Shown here in pieces: positions 1 to 8,839 of a stretch of DNA of 20,842 nt; the stretch's first letter is position 1; every line of letters begins with the position of its first letter. The translations under genes and the position numbers were made by a program. The stretch lies in the NCBI GenBank assembly GCA_036897485.1, contig JAYMTF010001882.1, forward strand, positions 1 to 20,842. Reading direction: 5' to 3'. The notes beneath the pieces were generated by a model. That model made no database searches and was not told where the DNA came from. It saw only the letters and a list, made by a program, of their open reading frames with translations. Origin of the DNA: Pelargonium nanum (Eukaryota; Streptophyta; Magnoliopsida; Geraniales; Geraniaceae).

Positions 1-553
1 CTCAAAAATGATTTACTATTATGTTTACAAGAAAATGAAAGTAATAGTTTTATTGTATAAAATTTTAAACTAAAATTAGTAATTTTTGTTTATTGTCAAT
101 TTGCTTCAATTTATATGTTTTTCTTACATCATATAACTTTTTAGAAAAACTTGAAAAATATGAGGATCATTCCTTAAGTCTTAGTAAAGTTTTTTTTGAA
201 GGAAAAGTCTTAGTAAAGATAATGTACTAATTTGATTAACTAACAATAAAAATTGATTTTCAGTATCTAATTTAAATAATAAATTACGTCCTTTAAAGCA
301 AAAGAAGAAAAATTTAACGCTTAAACGAGTAGATACCCAAACAACGTTGGGTTAAAATACTAGTTCAAAATTAAAGGTCATAATCTTTAATATTTATGTT
401 TATGTATTTCAGAATTTAAGACGCATGATTTAACCATAGAAACTAATATACTGGATATATAGTTTCAGGAATTGACCGAATCAAAAAGTAGCTTAAAAAA
501 AAGATGTTTATTGACTTTTGTTGAGTATCTTTTTCATGGAATTAATGTAGGGT
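1..553. other. A+T-rich intergenic stretch, no gene seen
   Basis: This is very A+T-rich sequence with poly-T and poly-A runs and no long open frame on either strand. I see no RNA gene or mobile-element ends. It is probably ordinary plant intergenic DNA. Confidence 0.6.
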
Positions 554-719
554 CTACTTCTTGAACCCATTAGCTTCAAGAACCTTTCTCATGATTTTTC
601 TCCATGGCCAACCAGCAATATCTCCAAAAAGAAAAAAAAAAATCTCTATAATCTCATCAACGGTCGAGACCATTTTGACATCATGAGTTGAAACCATATT
701 GACCATCCAGCATGGCAGA

Positions 720-845
720 TGACATGCACGTGACAACGTAGCTCGAGAGTGTGCATGGACCTTGCCTTCCACATATGGATTGTGCATTGCAGCCACCTCC
801 CATGAGCTTAGCTCACGTGTGGGGTCCCACATTGCCACGTAGGAA
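720..845. promoter_or_regulatory. G-box and TCP-site cluster upstream of the 59-codon gene
   Basis: Two perfect CACGTG G-boxes lie at 727-732 and 814-819, and a third ACGT core (CCACGTAGG) lies at 836-843. Between them, at 818-831, is a near-palindrome around GGTCCCAC, which fits the GGNCCCAC consensus of TCP factors. G-boxes are bound by bZIP and bHLH (including PIF) factors. The cluster lies 250-380 bases before the TATA box at 1098, so it is a plausible distal promoter for the short gene at 1205. Assignment to that gene is inference, because no annotated neighbour lies on the other side. Confidence 0.45.
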
Positions 846-1097
846 CAATGTATGGACTCTAGACCAACCATGTCACTCTTCTTCTACTTTTCCACTCATA
901 ATCTAATTCTTTTGTTCTAATTCTTTTCATTTCATTTCTCATTTTGTGAAAAAGAGGAAAAAAACACAAACCCATGAAAAGTTTGAAAGATCATGTCACT
1001 AATAAAAAGGATAATCATATGAAGTGGAGGAATTGGAAGATTGAGTCACTTGTCAATTAGATTTTCAAAATTAATGCTATATATGACCATCTTTTGC

Positions 1098-1105
1098 TAT
1101 AAATA
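1098..1105 (+). promoter_or_regulatory. TATA box of the 59-codon gene
   Basis: The sequence TATAAATA sits about 100 bases before the ATG at 1205. It is followed by a leader-like stretch (CAACAACAAAAC, then CT-rich sequence to 1200) that looks like a normal plant 5'UTR. Confidence 0.6.
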
Positions 1106-1204
1106 TAGGACTGTACACAACTTCATGAAGCACAACAACAAAACTAGGGTTTCCTCTTGTTCCCTTCAATCTTCTTCTTTCCCATAAGTTAACACATTTT
1201 CGCT

Positions 1205-1384
1205 ATGTCGATGATAGTTGCTAACAGTCCTAAGAAGAGCGAGTCTTCTAAGACGAACATTTTTAATGTTCTTACTATTAGTTGTCAGATAATTACTACG
1301 TCGTGTTGTTTCAATGCTAACATACGATATGAAGGGGACGACGACGACGACGATGATGGAGTTGACGTTGCACCTGCAGCATGA
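1205..1384 (+). CDS. short hypothetical protein, 59 residues, acidic C-terminus
   Basis: I do not recognise this protein. The frame opens at ATG 1205, with a second in-frame ATG two codons later, and ends at TGA 1382-1384. The N-terminal half is Ser/Lys-rich (SPKKSESSK), the middle is hydrophobic with two adjacent Cys, and residues 45-51 are seven consecutive Asp, followed by a short Val/Ala-rich end. There is no clear signal peptide or membrane helix. Support for a real gene comes from the TATA box at 1098, a CAACAA/CT-rich leader and a G-box cluster upstream. The Asp run comes from GAC/GAT codons and could be an expanded trinucleotide repeat. The alternative is a non-coding transcript with an incidental frame. 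The presence of a transcript seems likely, but its translation is uncertain. Confidence 0.45.
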   Translation: MSMIVANSPKKSESSKTNIFNVLTISCQIITTSCCFNANIRYEGDDDDDDDGVDVAPAA

Positions 1385-1391
1385 TTACAAT

Positions 1392-1393
<2 letters not shown>

Positions 1394-1422
<29 letters not shown>
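1394..1422. repeat. (AT)n microsatellite
   Basis: About 14 uninterrupted AT units lie ten bases after the stop of the 59-codon frame, probably in its 3'UTR. Similar tracts occur near 2176-2202 and 2433-2453. Confidence 0.9.
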
Positions 1423-1424
<2 letters not shown>

Positions 1425-2747
1425 GAATGTTTTTTGGTTTCCTCTATATATAGTATGTATAGGAAATCAAAAAGCTTTCAAGATGAAGAGGAAGGAGTAC
1501 TGAATATAGAAGCCACCATAAAGCATGTCTACCAATTGCTACCTATCCAATAATGAAGGGCTTATTATATGGAGTTTATTATGAGCTTCAATTCTCATGT
1601 ACTACTTAATTACACACTACATTTACAATGATATTTGTAAGACTAAAGATTATATCATAATATATAGACCATATATTCATATATCTATAGTTTATTAATC
1701 TTCTTGTTGTTTCCATATCTCTCTCTATGAGTAATATATATAAATATTGGTAACTGTTGAGTTGAGTTCTTGAGTTAATGAAAAAGAAGATGATGCATGA
1801 GAGGTTATTAGACACTTCAATTTCATGTAATCACATATACATGATCTTACAATACAAATTGCAAAAGATATTGTTAGGTTTTTATATTTCAAGAATTCAT
1901 TATTGTTAAGAGAATTATGCAATAAACTTCTTTAAATAGTAACTAAAACATTTTATAGGATGTGTTTTAATTTATCCCTTGAAACATATATATTATATGC
2001 TGTTTGTTGAATAAACAAAACTAGGGTTAATTACACTTTACAGTCTCTGGTGGGTTGGAGAAGAGCAGATTGATGGTTGAAAGGTAGAGAAAAGGGTTTT
2101 CTGATAAGCTGTATTAATATATATGGATGCTTCCATGGATGGCCAGAGATTCTGCACTTTAAGAGGTTGAGTTCTTATATATGTATATATATATATATAT
2201 ATCATCTTTTGTTGTCCATGTTTATTTTTTATTTTTCCTTGACAGACAGAGAGGTCAGGTTTCTCTTCATTTTAATGGAGGCTATGGAGTGATTTTTCTC
2301 TGAGAAATATTTTTATCAAATTGCCTATGGAATGATATTTATTTTTATCTTTAATTGTTAGCATTTCCAAAGAATACAATAATTTTGGTATATTGATCTA
2401 GTTTCCTTGTGATAATTAATTTATTTATTTACAATATATATATATATATATATGCAAGATAAATTAACTTTACTTTCTGAACATTGATTTTACAAGTATT
2501 CTATATACTTTGCTAGTTTTATATTCTTTTAATAGTGTTGTATTTAATTTTGTTTATCGCTTAGCGAATTGGGTAGATCATGAAGTTGCTAGGCTATCGG
2601 ATTAAAGTTCGGGTTGGGGTAGATCATGAAGTTACTATTTTAAATTCTGACTAATGCAAGCATTTTGTTAAGAAAATAAACATAAAAATAAGTAAAAGAA
2701 ATAAAGCCCAGAGCTAGCGAAAATGCATGCAACGTAAGATTTATTTT
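1425..2747. other. intergenic stretch with AT microsatellites and one direct repeat
   Basis: The sequence is A+T-rich with AT tracts near 2176-2202 and 2433-2453. A direct repeat of about 20 bases (GGGTAGATCATGAAGTT plus CTA) occurs at 2571-2591 and again at 2617-2636. Short open frames exist on both strands, but none has coding character or a recognisable motif. Confidence 0.55.
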
Positions 2748-3995
2748 CCCACCACGTGCGCATATTAGCAAACGCCCATGAGTTTCCCTGTTATTTTTTT
2801 TCCTCTCTCTCTCTCTCTCAAATTTGCTTGTTAATGCAATGCAGATTGGAATTGAACATCCACACATTCTGACAAGACCCACAAGTCGTAGCTCTCAGGT
2901 ATTTTCTTCTCATTTTGTAACATTTGCCCTCTGTTTGGCTGCTGAGAAAATAGATATACCCAGAAAATAAAAGGGTAGTTTTGATTTTCCATCGAAACAA
3001 AAAGTGAGGTCAAATCACGGGACTATCTAGTTGATTTGGTTTTGGATGTATGTTTGTTTTCAGGTTGGTTGTTGTGAAGCTAAAGCTTAATTATTTGCTG
3101 TGTTTGTCTTATTTTCTTAATTAATATAAGTACGAATTTGTGAATTTAACGTTTTTTGGTTAAATTATTGATTATTTGCAAGAACCCTAGGTTGCTTGAA
3201 TATTTAAGATAAGAACTAAAGAAAGAAAGAAAGGAAAAACTTACTGGTGTGGAAATTTTTTGCTTTGGGATAGTCATTTGGAAAGTACAATTGATTTTGT
3301 TCATGGTTGGTTTGTAGATTACTCTGTCTGATGAGTTAAATGTGCTATGGCAAATGTAGATGAGGGCTATTCAGGTTTCTTCGCCACACGAACAAGCAAA
3401 AGAATTGGAAAACTAACTTGGTAGTGATCTTTGGACCGATGGATCATCAGTGCCATGATCAGTGTGGAGAAGGATCATCCCTACCATGAACTTGTTCGAA
3501 GTTAATGCAACTCCATCTTCCACATTGATTTATGAGGTTTAATTTACCCTTCACTGTTTTTGTGCATAACTCGGTCCTGCCCTTTTCTATATCTTCGATT
3601 GTCTGATGACCTCATAAGATACATCTGTAATTACTGTTTTTTTCCTCTTTTTATTTCTATTTTTCAAGTTATATTGCAAATCTATTTTTGGGTCAGCTGG
3701 TGAGCTTGAGTTGAAGTTTATGAACAGGGGCTTCCGTACACATTTGGGTTTGTTCAAATTACTTCACTTTTGCCATTGCATGACATACAAAATATATGCT
3801 ATTTGCTTATGGATAGGAAAACCCATGACAATATATATGCATCTAATTCAGTATAGTTTTGATGCTATAATGACAGTAAAACGTCTTATTATGTATAACC
3901 AAAAGATGAAACATTAGCCCTTATTTATATGAAGCCATCTACAATGAACAATGTCCTTTCCAATACGGAAAAATAGACACCAACATGATGGCCAC
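2748..3995 (+). repeat. Unit 1 copy of the protease-cluster 3' flank (longest copy)
   Basis: This is the longest copy of a repeated segment also found at 6288-7020 and 9010-9465. It starts at CACGTGCGCATATTAGC and a CT microsatellite (2801-2819), and ends just before the stop codon of the protease at 4004. Parts look like old exons of a plus-strand gene. A stretch ends CTCTCAG with GT at 2899. A segment at 3318-3536 is bounded by TAG on the left and GT on the right. A block at 3669-3727 keeps an open frame shared with the second copy. No long reading frame joins these pieces, so the segment is probably a decayed or non-coding exon set carried along by duplication. Confidence 0.65.
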
Positions 3996-4003
3996 ATGAC
4001 TAA

Positions 4004-5269
4004 TTATTTGCTACAATCTGTGCTCTTGAAGGACAGAGTTTGTCCTTCAAGATCATAACTCACCAGGAAGTTCATTTGTGCTATGTTTCCAAGGAGAGCA
4101 TTATTTCCAAAGGGTACAAATGTAAAACAAGTTGTGTTTTTCGAATTTTGAACAAAAGTGTTCAAAGTATTAAGCTTCAAGTCAGCTCCATCAAAATGCA
4201 TGGTGATGGTCGGAGCCTCGAAAACAGTATTATTGTAGTAGCAGTGAAGGTCTTCAACATCAGGGGCAGGCTGTAAATGAATTGCCTTTTCCACAGCCGA
4301 TTTCACTGGATAGTACAATTCCTCAGGAACAATTGTCAGTGTAGTCCCCGAGTCAACAATTGTGTTGCCTTTTGTCGAAAGCTTATTTTTAAGATCAAAT
4401 CTTTCATTTCCAACACTGATACCTTCTAATGTTATTTGGTAGAATGGCCCTCTGATGATTAATGGAGTGGAAGCCACCCCCGGACCTGAAACCACACTCC
4501 CATGACCAAATTTCAATGTGCTCGTTGACTGTTCCGTTGGTGCCAAGCAGTAAGAAAATTCTTCGCCTCCAAGTTCAGAACCTTTTTGTCTAATGATAGA
4601 AACAGGTGTAGCTCCAAGGCCGACAATACCTGTTTGATTCTCATCAAAAAGTCCTTGATCAAAGTGCCCACACCCCCATATCGTATTGTCAAAGGATATA
4701 GACTGGCCACTGGTGGAACCAAGTGTTATTGTGTCCATTGCTAGATCTCCTTCACTGATTGACCCATCTCCATATCCAATGGTATATTTACATGTTTCTT
4801 TGCTGTGATCACATGAGTAGCCAAAGGATTTGCATTCGGTTGAGTTGCAAGGAATCTGTTTGTAAGTTGATGAGGAATTGGGGTCAAAAAGAGGGGGTTT
4901 TTGCTTGTAGCAGCTAGGACAAGGCTTGCATTGGGTCCATGTAAGATCACTACCAGTGTCAACAATGCCAAAGACTTCTGTAGGTGGAGTACCAAGAGAG
5001 TACTTCATGATATATTCACCACCATCAGGTCTTAATGGGGCTTGGGGTTGACATGCCAATGCTAGCTTAAAGCGGTTCACACGATTGATGGAACGTGTGA
5101 CTGCATCAGCCAGGAGCTGGGAGGGAGTTTTTGAGGGATTGTAGAAGGGAGATTTTGGTGAATCTCTGTGGATAAGTTCAACACTAAAACCACCATGATC
5201 TGGTTGTGGTAATGATGAGGATGCAAAGGCTAAGGAGAGAAGAAAGAAATGTGGTAGAAAGGCTATCAT
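4004..5269 (-). CDS. CDR1-like secreted aspartic protease (nepenthesin-type, family A1B)
   Basis: This is an intronless pepsin-type endopeptidase of 421 residues, the usual length for the CDR1 group. Residues 1-20 form a hydrophobic signal peptide, followed by the conserved propeptide motif FSVELIHRDSPKSPFYNPS (28-46) and the prosegment helix around RSINRVNRF (59-67). The mature enzyme has the first catalytic motif DTGS (Asp104), the Cys-rich nepenthesin-type insert (about 114-160), the flap Tyr in YGDGS (Tyr166) and the second motif DSGT (Asp306). All key residues are intact. The final Cys (419) fits the family's C-terminal disulfide. By family knowledge these enzymes are secreted to the apoplast and linked to defence signalling or peptide processing; the substrate is unknown here. 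The ATG at 5269 was chosen because it opens the signal peptide and has a TATA box about 65 bases upstream. It is paralogous to the gene at 9470-10723. Confidence 0.95.
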   Translation of the reverse strand: MIAFLPHFFLLSLAFASSSLPQPDHGGFSVELIHRDSPKSPFYNPSKTPSQLLADAVTRSINRVNRFKLALACQPQAPLRPDGGEYIMKYSLGTPPTEVFGIVDTGSDLTWTQCKPCPSCYKQKPPLFDPNSSSTYKQIPCNSTECKSFGYSCDHSKETCKYTIGYGDGSISEGDLAMDTITLGSTSGQSISFDNTIWGCGHFDQGLFDENQTGIVGLGATPVSIIRQKGSELGGEEFSYCLAPTEQSTSTLKFGHGSVVSGPGVASTPLIIRGPFYQITLEGISVGNERFDLKNKLSTKGNTIVDSGTTLTIVPEELYYPVKSAVEKAIHLQPAPDVEDLHCYYNNTVFEAPTITMHFDGADLKLNTLNTFVQNSKNTTCFTFVPFGNNALLGNIAQMNFLVSYDLEGQTLSFKSTDCSK

Positions 5270-5331
5270 GATTCTCTAAACTGAAGATGTCACTCACAAA
5301 GATGTTTAGTACCGTTCTCCATGGAGTGAAG

Positions 5332-5342
5332 ATATTTTATAG
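5332..5342 (-). promoter_or_regulatory. TATA box of the first aspartic protease
   Basis: On the minus strand the sequence reads CTATAAAATAT, about 65 bases before the ATG at 5269. The equivalent element is kept in the other protease units (5675-5682 and 10797-10805). Confidence 0.7.
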
Positions 5343-5428
5343 GTAACAAAGGTAAGGACTAAGCAATTAAGGTGCGAACATAGAATATAAGAATTGTCAT
5401 TATGAGTCTGTTTTGCATTGGTAATCTC

Positions 5429-5515
5429 AGAAGTGAGAGCTTTTGACTCATTTATTACCATCATCACATCAACTTGTTTAGTGAAATTTAACCAAAATTA
5501 GTAGTTGGGTTCATT
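5429..5515 (-). promoter_or_regulatory. conserved distal promoter module of protease unit 1
   Basis: The stretch from AGAAGTGAGAGCTTTTG to TTAGTAGTTGGGTTCATTG recurs upstream of the other units (5885-5940, 10859-10890, 11231-11270, 11479-11575). It includes TTGACT at 5443-5448, a W-box-type core. W-boxes are WRKY-factor sites and would fit a defence-responsive protease, but that link is inference. Confidence 0.5.
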
Positions 5516-5521
5516 GAAGAC

Positions 5522-5650
5522 TTTGGTTAATCTCTGTGAGTAAGTTCATTACTAAGACCACCATGATCAGATCGTGGTAGTGACGAGGAAGCAAAAGCTA
5601 AAGAGAGGAGAGAAGTGCGCTGTTATGAATCTCGAAACTGAAGATAATAC
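5522..5650 (-). pseudogene. Aspartic protease remnant (5' end only)
   Basis: On the minus strand this segment aligns base for base with the first part of the protease gene at 4004-5269: the 5'UTR (ACTGAAGAT), the signal-peptide codons and the start of the propeptide up to the HRD residues. The start ATG is destroyed (ATGATAGCC in the intact gene, ATAACAGCG here), and a TAA stop replaces the Ser codon after HRD. Homology then ends abruptly at about 5522, where the unit 1 promoter module begins, so more than 1.1 kb of gene is missing. A TATA-like element (5675-5682) and upstream promoter homology remain. It is a clear relic of a third protease copy and cannot encode an enzyme. Confidence 0.85.
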
Positions 5651-6287
5651 AGAAAAAAATGTATCTGAGGTAGGTTTATAAGCAGACTATATTTAATTGC
5701 ACTTACTATATAAGTGCTGAGCAATTAAGGCATGGAAGTAGAGTATTAGAATTGTCATCAAATAGCTTTTGTTTGTTTTCTGCTTATATCTGAAAAGTAA
5801 TATACCGTGTGTGATTAATAGAAAGACTATGCCAGTTGAGTTATGCAGGGATAGAATTGTCTGAGTTTAAATCTCCACTTAATATCATGACATGAACTTT
5901 TTGTGTGAAATTTAACTAAAGTTAGTAGTTGGTTCAGTTGGCGACCCTCTTGTTGTGACTTGTGACACAAAAGGTGATCAATATTTCGTGTTAGGAGCAA
6001 AAGTTCTCATCTCTGCACTTATTTGTAGGTAACAAGAGTCTAGTGGTCACTCCATGCAAGTGGAGATCGTGTTTAAACTTCTTCACCATCTTAAAGGTAA
6101 CACAGCAAGAGGCTTGATGGAAAGTATAAGGAAGAGTACAAGGGAAATGATTGGTGAGCAAGAAACAGTTTGTGGTTTGAAAATTTTGAAATAAAAAATA
6201 TACCATAAAAGGTAACACAGAGAGATAGTTAAGTGTTAACCACGGAAGCCAAGAACTGGCAAAAAGGCAGGCCAACTTCTAATTTTT
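5651..6287 (-). other. Promoter region of the lost protease copy (unit 2)
   Basis: The stretch GCAATTAAGGCATGGAAG (from 5721) matches the unit 1 promoter near 5361. The segment 5885-5940 carries the conserved TTTAACTAAAGTTAGTAGTTGG module. The segments around 6030-6060 (GTGGTCACTCCATGCAAG) and 6160-6180 (GCAAGAAACAGTTTGTGG) match 11331-11370 upstream of the second intact protease. A minus-strand open frame covers 5991-6275, but it shows no motif and I do not call it a gene. Confidence 0.6.
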
Positions 6288-7020
6288 TTTCACCATGTGC
6301 GCATCTTGGCTCTCTCTCTCTCTCTCAAAGTTGTTGCTATTGTAGTGTAGATTAGAACAAAAATGTCACACAATCTGACAGGACCCACAGGTCATAGCTC
6401 TCAGGTATTTCTTCTCTCATTTTTTGTAACATTTGCCCTATGTTTGGTTCTGAGAAAATAGATAGCCAGAAAAGAAAAGAAAAGAATATGAAGTTTTATG
6501 ATATGGGTAGTTTTGATTTGTCCCAGAAACAAAGTGAGGCCAAATCATGGTACTATCTAGTTGATTTGATGTTGGAATGTATGCTTGTCTCATGTTAGTT
6601 GTTGAGAAGATTATCCATACATGTATACAGAATCCATGTATGAGGTTGAACAATCCTTTATTCTTTTTGTGCTTAACCTTATCCTTTATCTACTTCTTAG
6701 ATTGTCTAATCACTAATGACCTCATACGATACATCAACTGTAATTATTCTTATTTTCCTCTCATCTTTTTTGTTCTTCAGATTATATTGCAAATCTATTT
6801 TTGGGGCAGCCAGTGAGCTTGAATTGAAGTTTATGAACAGGTGCTTCCATACACATTTGGGTTGTTCATATTACTTAATTTTTGCCACTGCATGACATAC
6901 AAAATATATGCTATTCGCTTACGAATATGTAAATCCACGAGGATATGCACCTAATTCAGTATAGTTTTGATGATGTAATGACAATAACTCATCTTATTAT
7001 GTATAACTAATGGATGATGC
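6288..7020 (+). repeat. Unit 3 copy of the protease-cluster 3' flank
   Basis: This begins CACCATGTGCGCATCTTGGC plus a CT tract and runs parallel to 2748-3995, lacking about 450 bases corresponding to roughly 3065-3535. The block 6781-6840 is bounded by CTTCAG and GT, like a spliced exon. In one frame it encodes a peptide containing ELELKFMN that is also kept in the first copy (3669-3727). No protease follows; the RING gene lies next instead. Confidence 0.65.
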
Positions 7021-7141
7021 ATATCTATGATCATCTAATATTCATTCAGAAGAATCATTTGATTTTAGTTATTAGCCTCTATTATAAAACATGCCTATTT
7101 GGCTATTTACATATGTTATACAGAGCATTTCTTTGCAACTT

Positions 7142-8041
7142 TCAGAATCTGAAACGACACATGGGGCATGCATTATGCGTCGTGATCCACTTCATAATAC
7201 AGTCTTGGTGAAACAGGTGCGAGCAAGGCGTTGCAACTTTGGCTTCACCATCGTCTCTGAGCTCCTCGTGGCATATACTGCACAACTTATCAGATTCTTG
7301 ATCCAATGTAAGTACCTTCTTGAGCAACCTCTCCTTCAACACTGTCTCGTTCAATTCATCAATAAAACCCTTCCTTAGAGCCATCCCCTTATTGCTGAAG
7401 AAAAATTCTTGCACTGCAGGTAGCGAGAAATCATCCCTCATCCTGTACTCCATCAAATCACTGGCCAAAGTCGTAAGCCCTCCTTCTCCCTGATCCCTAA
7501 TATCGAGTGCCTGAAGCAGCGTATCAAAGTCTTCTTGAGTCAAAACCACCGTCCTATTCAAAATCAGACAAATGTGCAGAGCCAGCTTCAAGTCTTGCTC
7601 GGATTCCACCATGGCTACTTGCGAGGCTATTGAACAGATGTCTTGGAACGCGCAGCTGACCAAATCGCCCTGACTCCGGACAGGAATTGGCTCAGAGCTG
7701 TTGAAGCTGATCCAGTCGAGCTGGTTCTGGGAAAAAGGGATGTTCATGTTTGATATGAATGATGATAGGTTGTGTAAAGATTGAGGTTGGTGATCATTGG
7801 ACGAGAAGTGGTTGCATGGTCCGCTTAAGTCGTAAGGTGACTCTACTGGCTGAATTAGTTTCATTGGTGGTGATGATGGTGATGATGGTTTGGTTGTGTA
7901 GCAAATGTGGAAATTGCAGGTGATGACGAATAGAGAAGAGGGTAGTGATGACTCTATGTTCCAGTTCAAGACGTTAAGAGTGGCGGATTTGAAGAAGCCA
8001 TTGTTGGACCAGTTCTTGAACATTAATGTTGTTGTTGACAT
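7142..8041 (-). CDS. RING-H2 E3 ubiquitin-protein ligase, 299 residues
   Basis: This is an intronless gene whose product ends with a complete C3H2C3 RING-H2 domain: Cys254, Cys257, Cys273, His275, His278, Cys281, Cys292 and Cys295, spaced C-x2-C-x15-C-x-H-x2-H-x2-C-x10-C-x2-C. Only four residues follow (RFRF). Trp285 sits at the position usual for E2 contact. The N-terminal ~100 residues are Ser/Pro-rich and probably disordered. Residues 120-250 look helical and match no domain I can name. There is no transmembrane segment or N-terminal zinc ribbon, so ATL and BTL types are unlikely. Family knowledge gives E2-dependent ubiquitin transfer; the substrate is unknown. A TATA-like element lies at 8115-8124. 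The gene sits between two partial protease units and was probably inserted or left there by rearrangement. Confidence 0.9.
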   Translation of the reverse strand: MSTTTLMFKNWSNNGFFKSATLNVLNWNIESSLPSSLFVITCNFHICYTTKPSSPSSPPMKLIQPVESPYDLSGPCNHFSSNDHQPQSLHNLSSFISNMNIPFSQNQLDWISFNSSEPIPVRSQGDLVSCAFQDICSIASQVAMVESEQDLKLALHICLILNRTVVLTQEDFDTLLQALDIRDQGEGGLTTLASDLMEYRMRDDFSLPAVQEFFFSNKGMALRKGFIDELNETVLKERLLKKVLTLDQESDKLCSICHEELRDDGEAKVATPCSHLFHQDCIMKWITTHNACPMCRFRF

Positions 8042-8114
8042 TGCTGCGATCTTAGTACTGAATCAAATTTCAAGATGGTAATGGTACGATAATGAAGTGT
8101 TGAGTTCAAAAAGT

Positions 8115-8124
8115 ACTTATAGAA
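8115..8124 (-). promoter_or_regulatory. TATA-like box of the RING gene
   Basis: The minus strand reads TTCTATAAGT about 75 bases before the ATG at 8041, the same spacing as in the neighbouring protease genes. Confidence 0.5.
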
Positions 8125-8700
8125 ACTTAAAAGCCAATTTGGAAAGTGGAAAGAAACAGGAAATACTAATCCTATGAGAATGTGGAATTGTATTATTTTT
8201 TCAACATTATCCTCACTTGACTTCGACTTTTATCTTCATTATTTATCTTATTTGTTTCTTTTTACCGAAGAAATATGTTTGGGTTAAGTTATTGATGAAA
8301 TTATGACATCTTTATTGAAAATTAGGATTATGTGGACTCTCTTCTTCGACAAATATATTAGAAGAATTACGATTGAAGTTTTTGATAATGTCTCGTGATT
8401 TCATTAATTTTATTTAACTAAGAAAAAATAATCACCACAAATATATTTTAAAAAATTTTCTTTTCTTTTATCGAATTTTGTTACGTGATAACTTTCAATC
8501 AACATGTTTAATTCAATAAAATTTTAAGAATCAAATTAAAGCGAGATTAGATCATAAGTGATATACCATCTTTCTTAATTATAACATTGAATAAATTTTA
8601 TAAACATGAACGTCCATACAGTATACATATGGTAATATAGTAATAAATAAAGAATTACACATAATTTGTTAACGCCAAAATCAAATAACTGCATAAACTT
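8125..8700. other. A+T-rich upstream region of the RING gene
   Basis: The sequence is low-complexity A+T-rich with no open frame, repeat ends or motif that I can support. It probably holds the distal promoter of the RING gene. Confidence 0.5.
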
Positions 8701-8733
8701 TCAACACTTATTTTTCACGAGAGTCAAATTTAC

Positions 8734-8817
8734 CTGCACCGGGTTGCCTCCAAGATTACCCGCCCCGTGAAAATTCTCATACTTCTTAATCTCAATCACC
8801 GACTTAAAAATCCTCAT
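8734..8817 (-). pseudogene. Candidate first exon of an unidentified, truncated gene
   Basis: On the minus strand an ATG at 8817 opens 28 codons starting MRIFKSVIEIKKYENF. They end at CAG followed by GTAAAT, a good plant splice donor at 8733-8732. Upstream is a GTTAGGGTTAGGGTTAG leader, the kind of telo-box often found in plant 5'UTRs. Read through the donor, the frame stops after ten more codons. I do not recognise the peptide. No continuation exon is visible before the RING promoter, so this looks like a gene fragment caught at the junction of duplicated units. Confidence 0.3.
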
Positions 8818-8839
8818 TCTAACCCTAACCCTAACCTAG
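8818..8839. repeat. Short interstitial telomere-type repeat
   Basis: AACCCTAACCCTAACCTA is about two and a half plant telo-box units. It may be part of the leader of the candidate exon beside it rather than a telomere relic. Confidence 0.6.

Noticed and set aside
554-871. 105-codon minus-strand open frame
   Set aside because: It includes a run of Phe from a poly-A tract, overlaps the G-box cluster, has no recognisable motif, and no TATA box precedes it. The last ~22 codons look slightly gene-like, but this is not enough to call.
5991-6275. 94-codon minus-strand open frame
   Set aside because: It lies in the promoter relic of protease unit 2. Similarity to 11331-11370 is at the promoter DNA level, and the peptide has no motif.
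7014-7378. Plus-strand open frames of 65 and 95 codons
   Set aside because: They lie at or antisense to the end of the RING gene and show no domain. Shadows of the real frame.
8818-8839. Interstitial telomere sequence as evidence of a chromosome fusion
   Set aside because: Under three units, and it sits where a telo-box leader would be expected.
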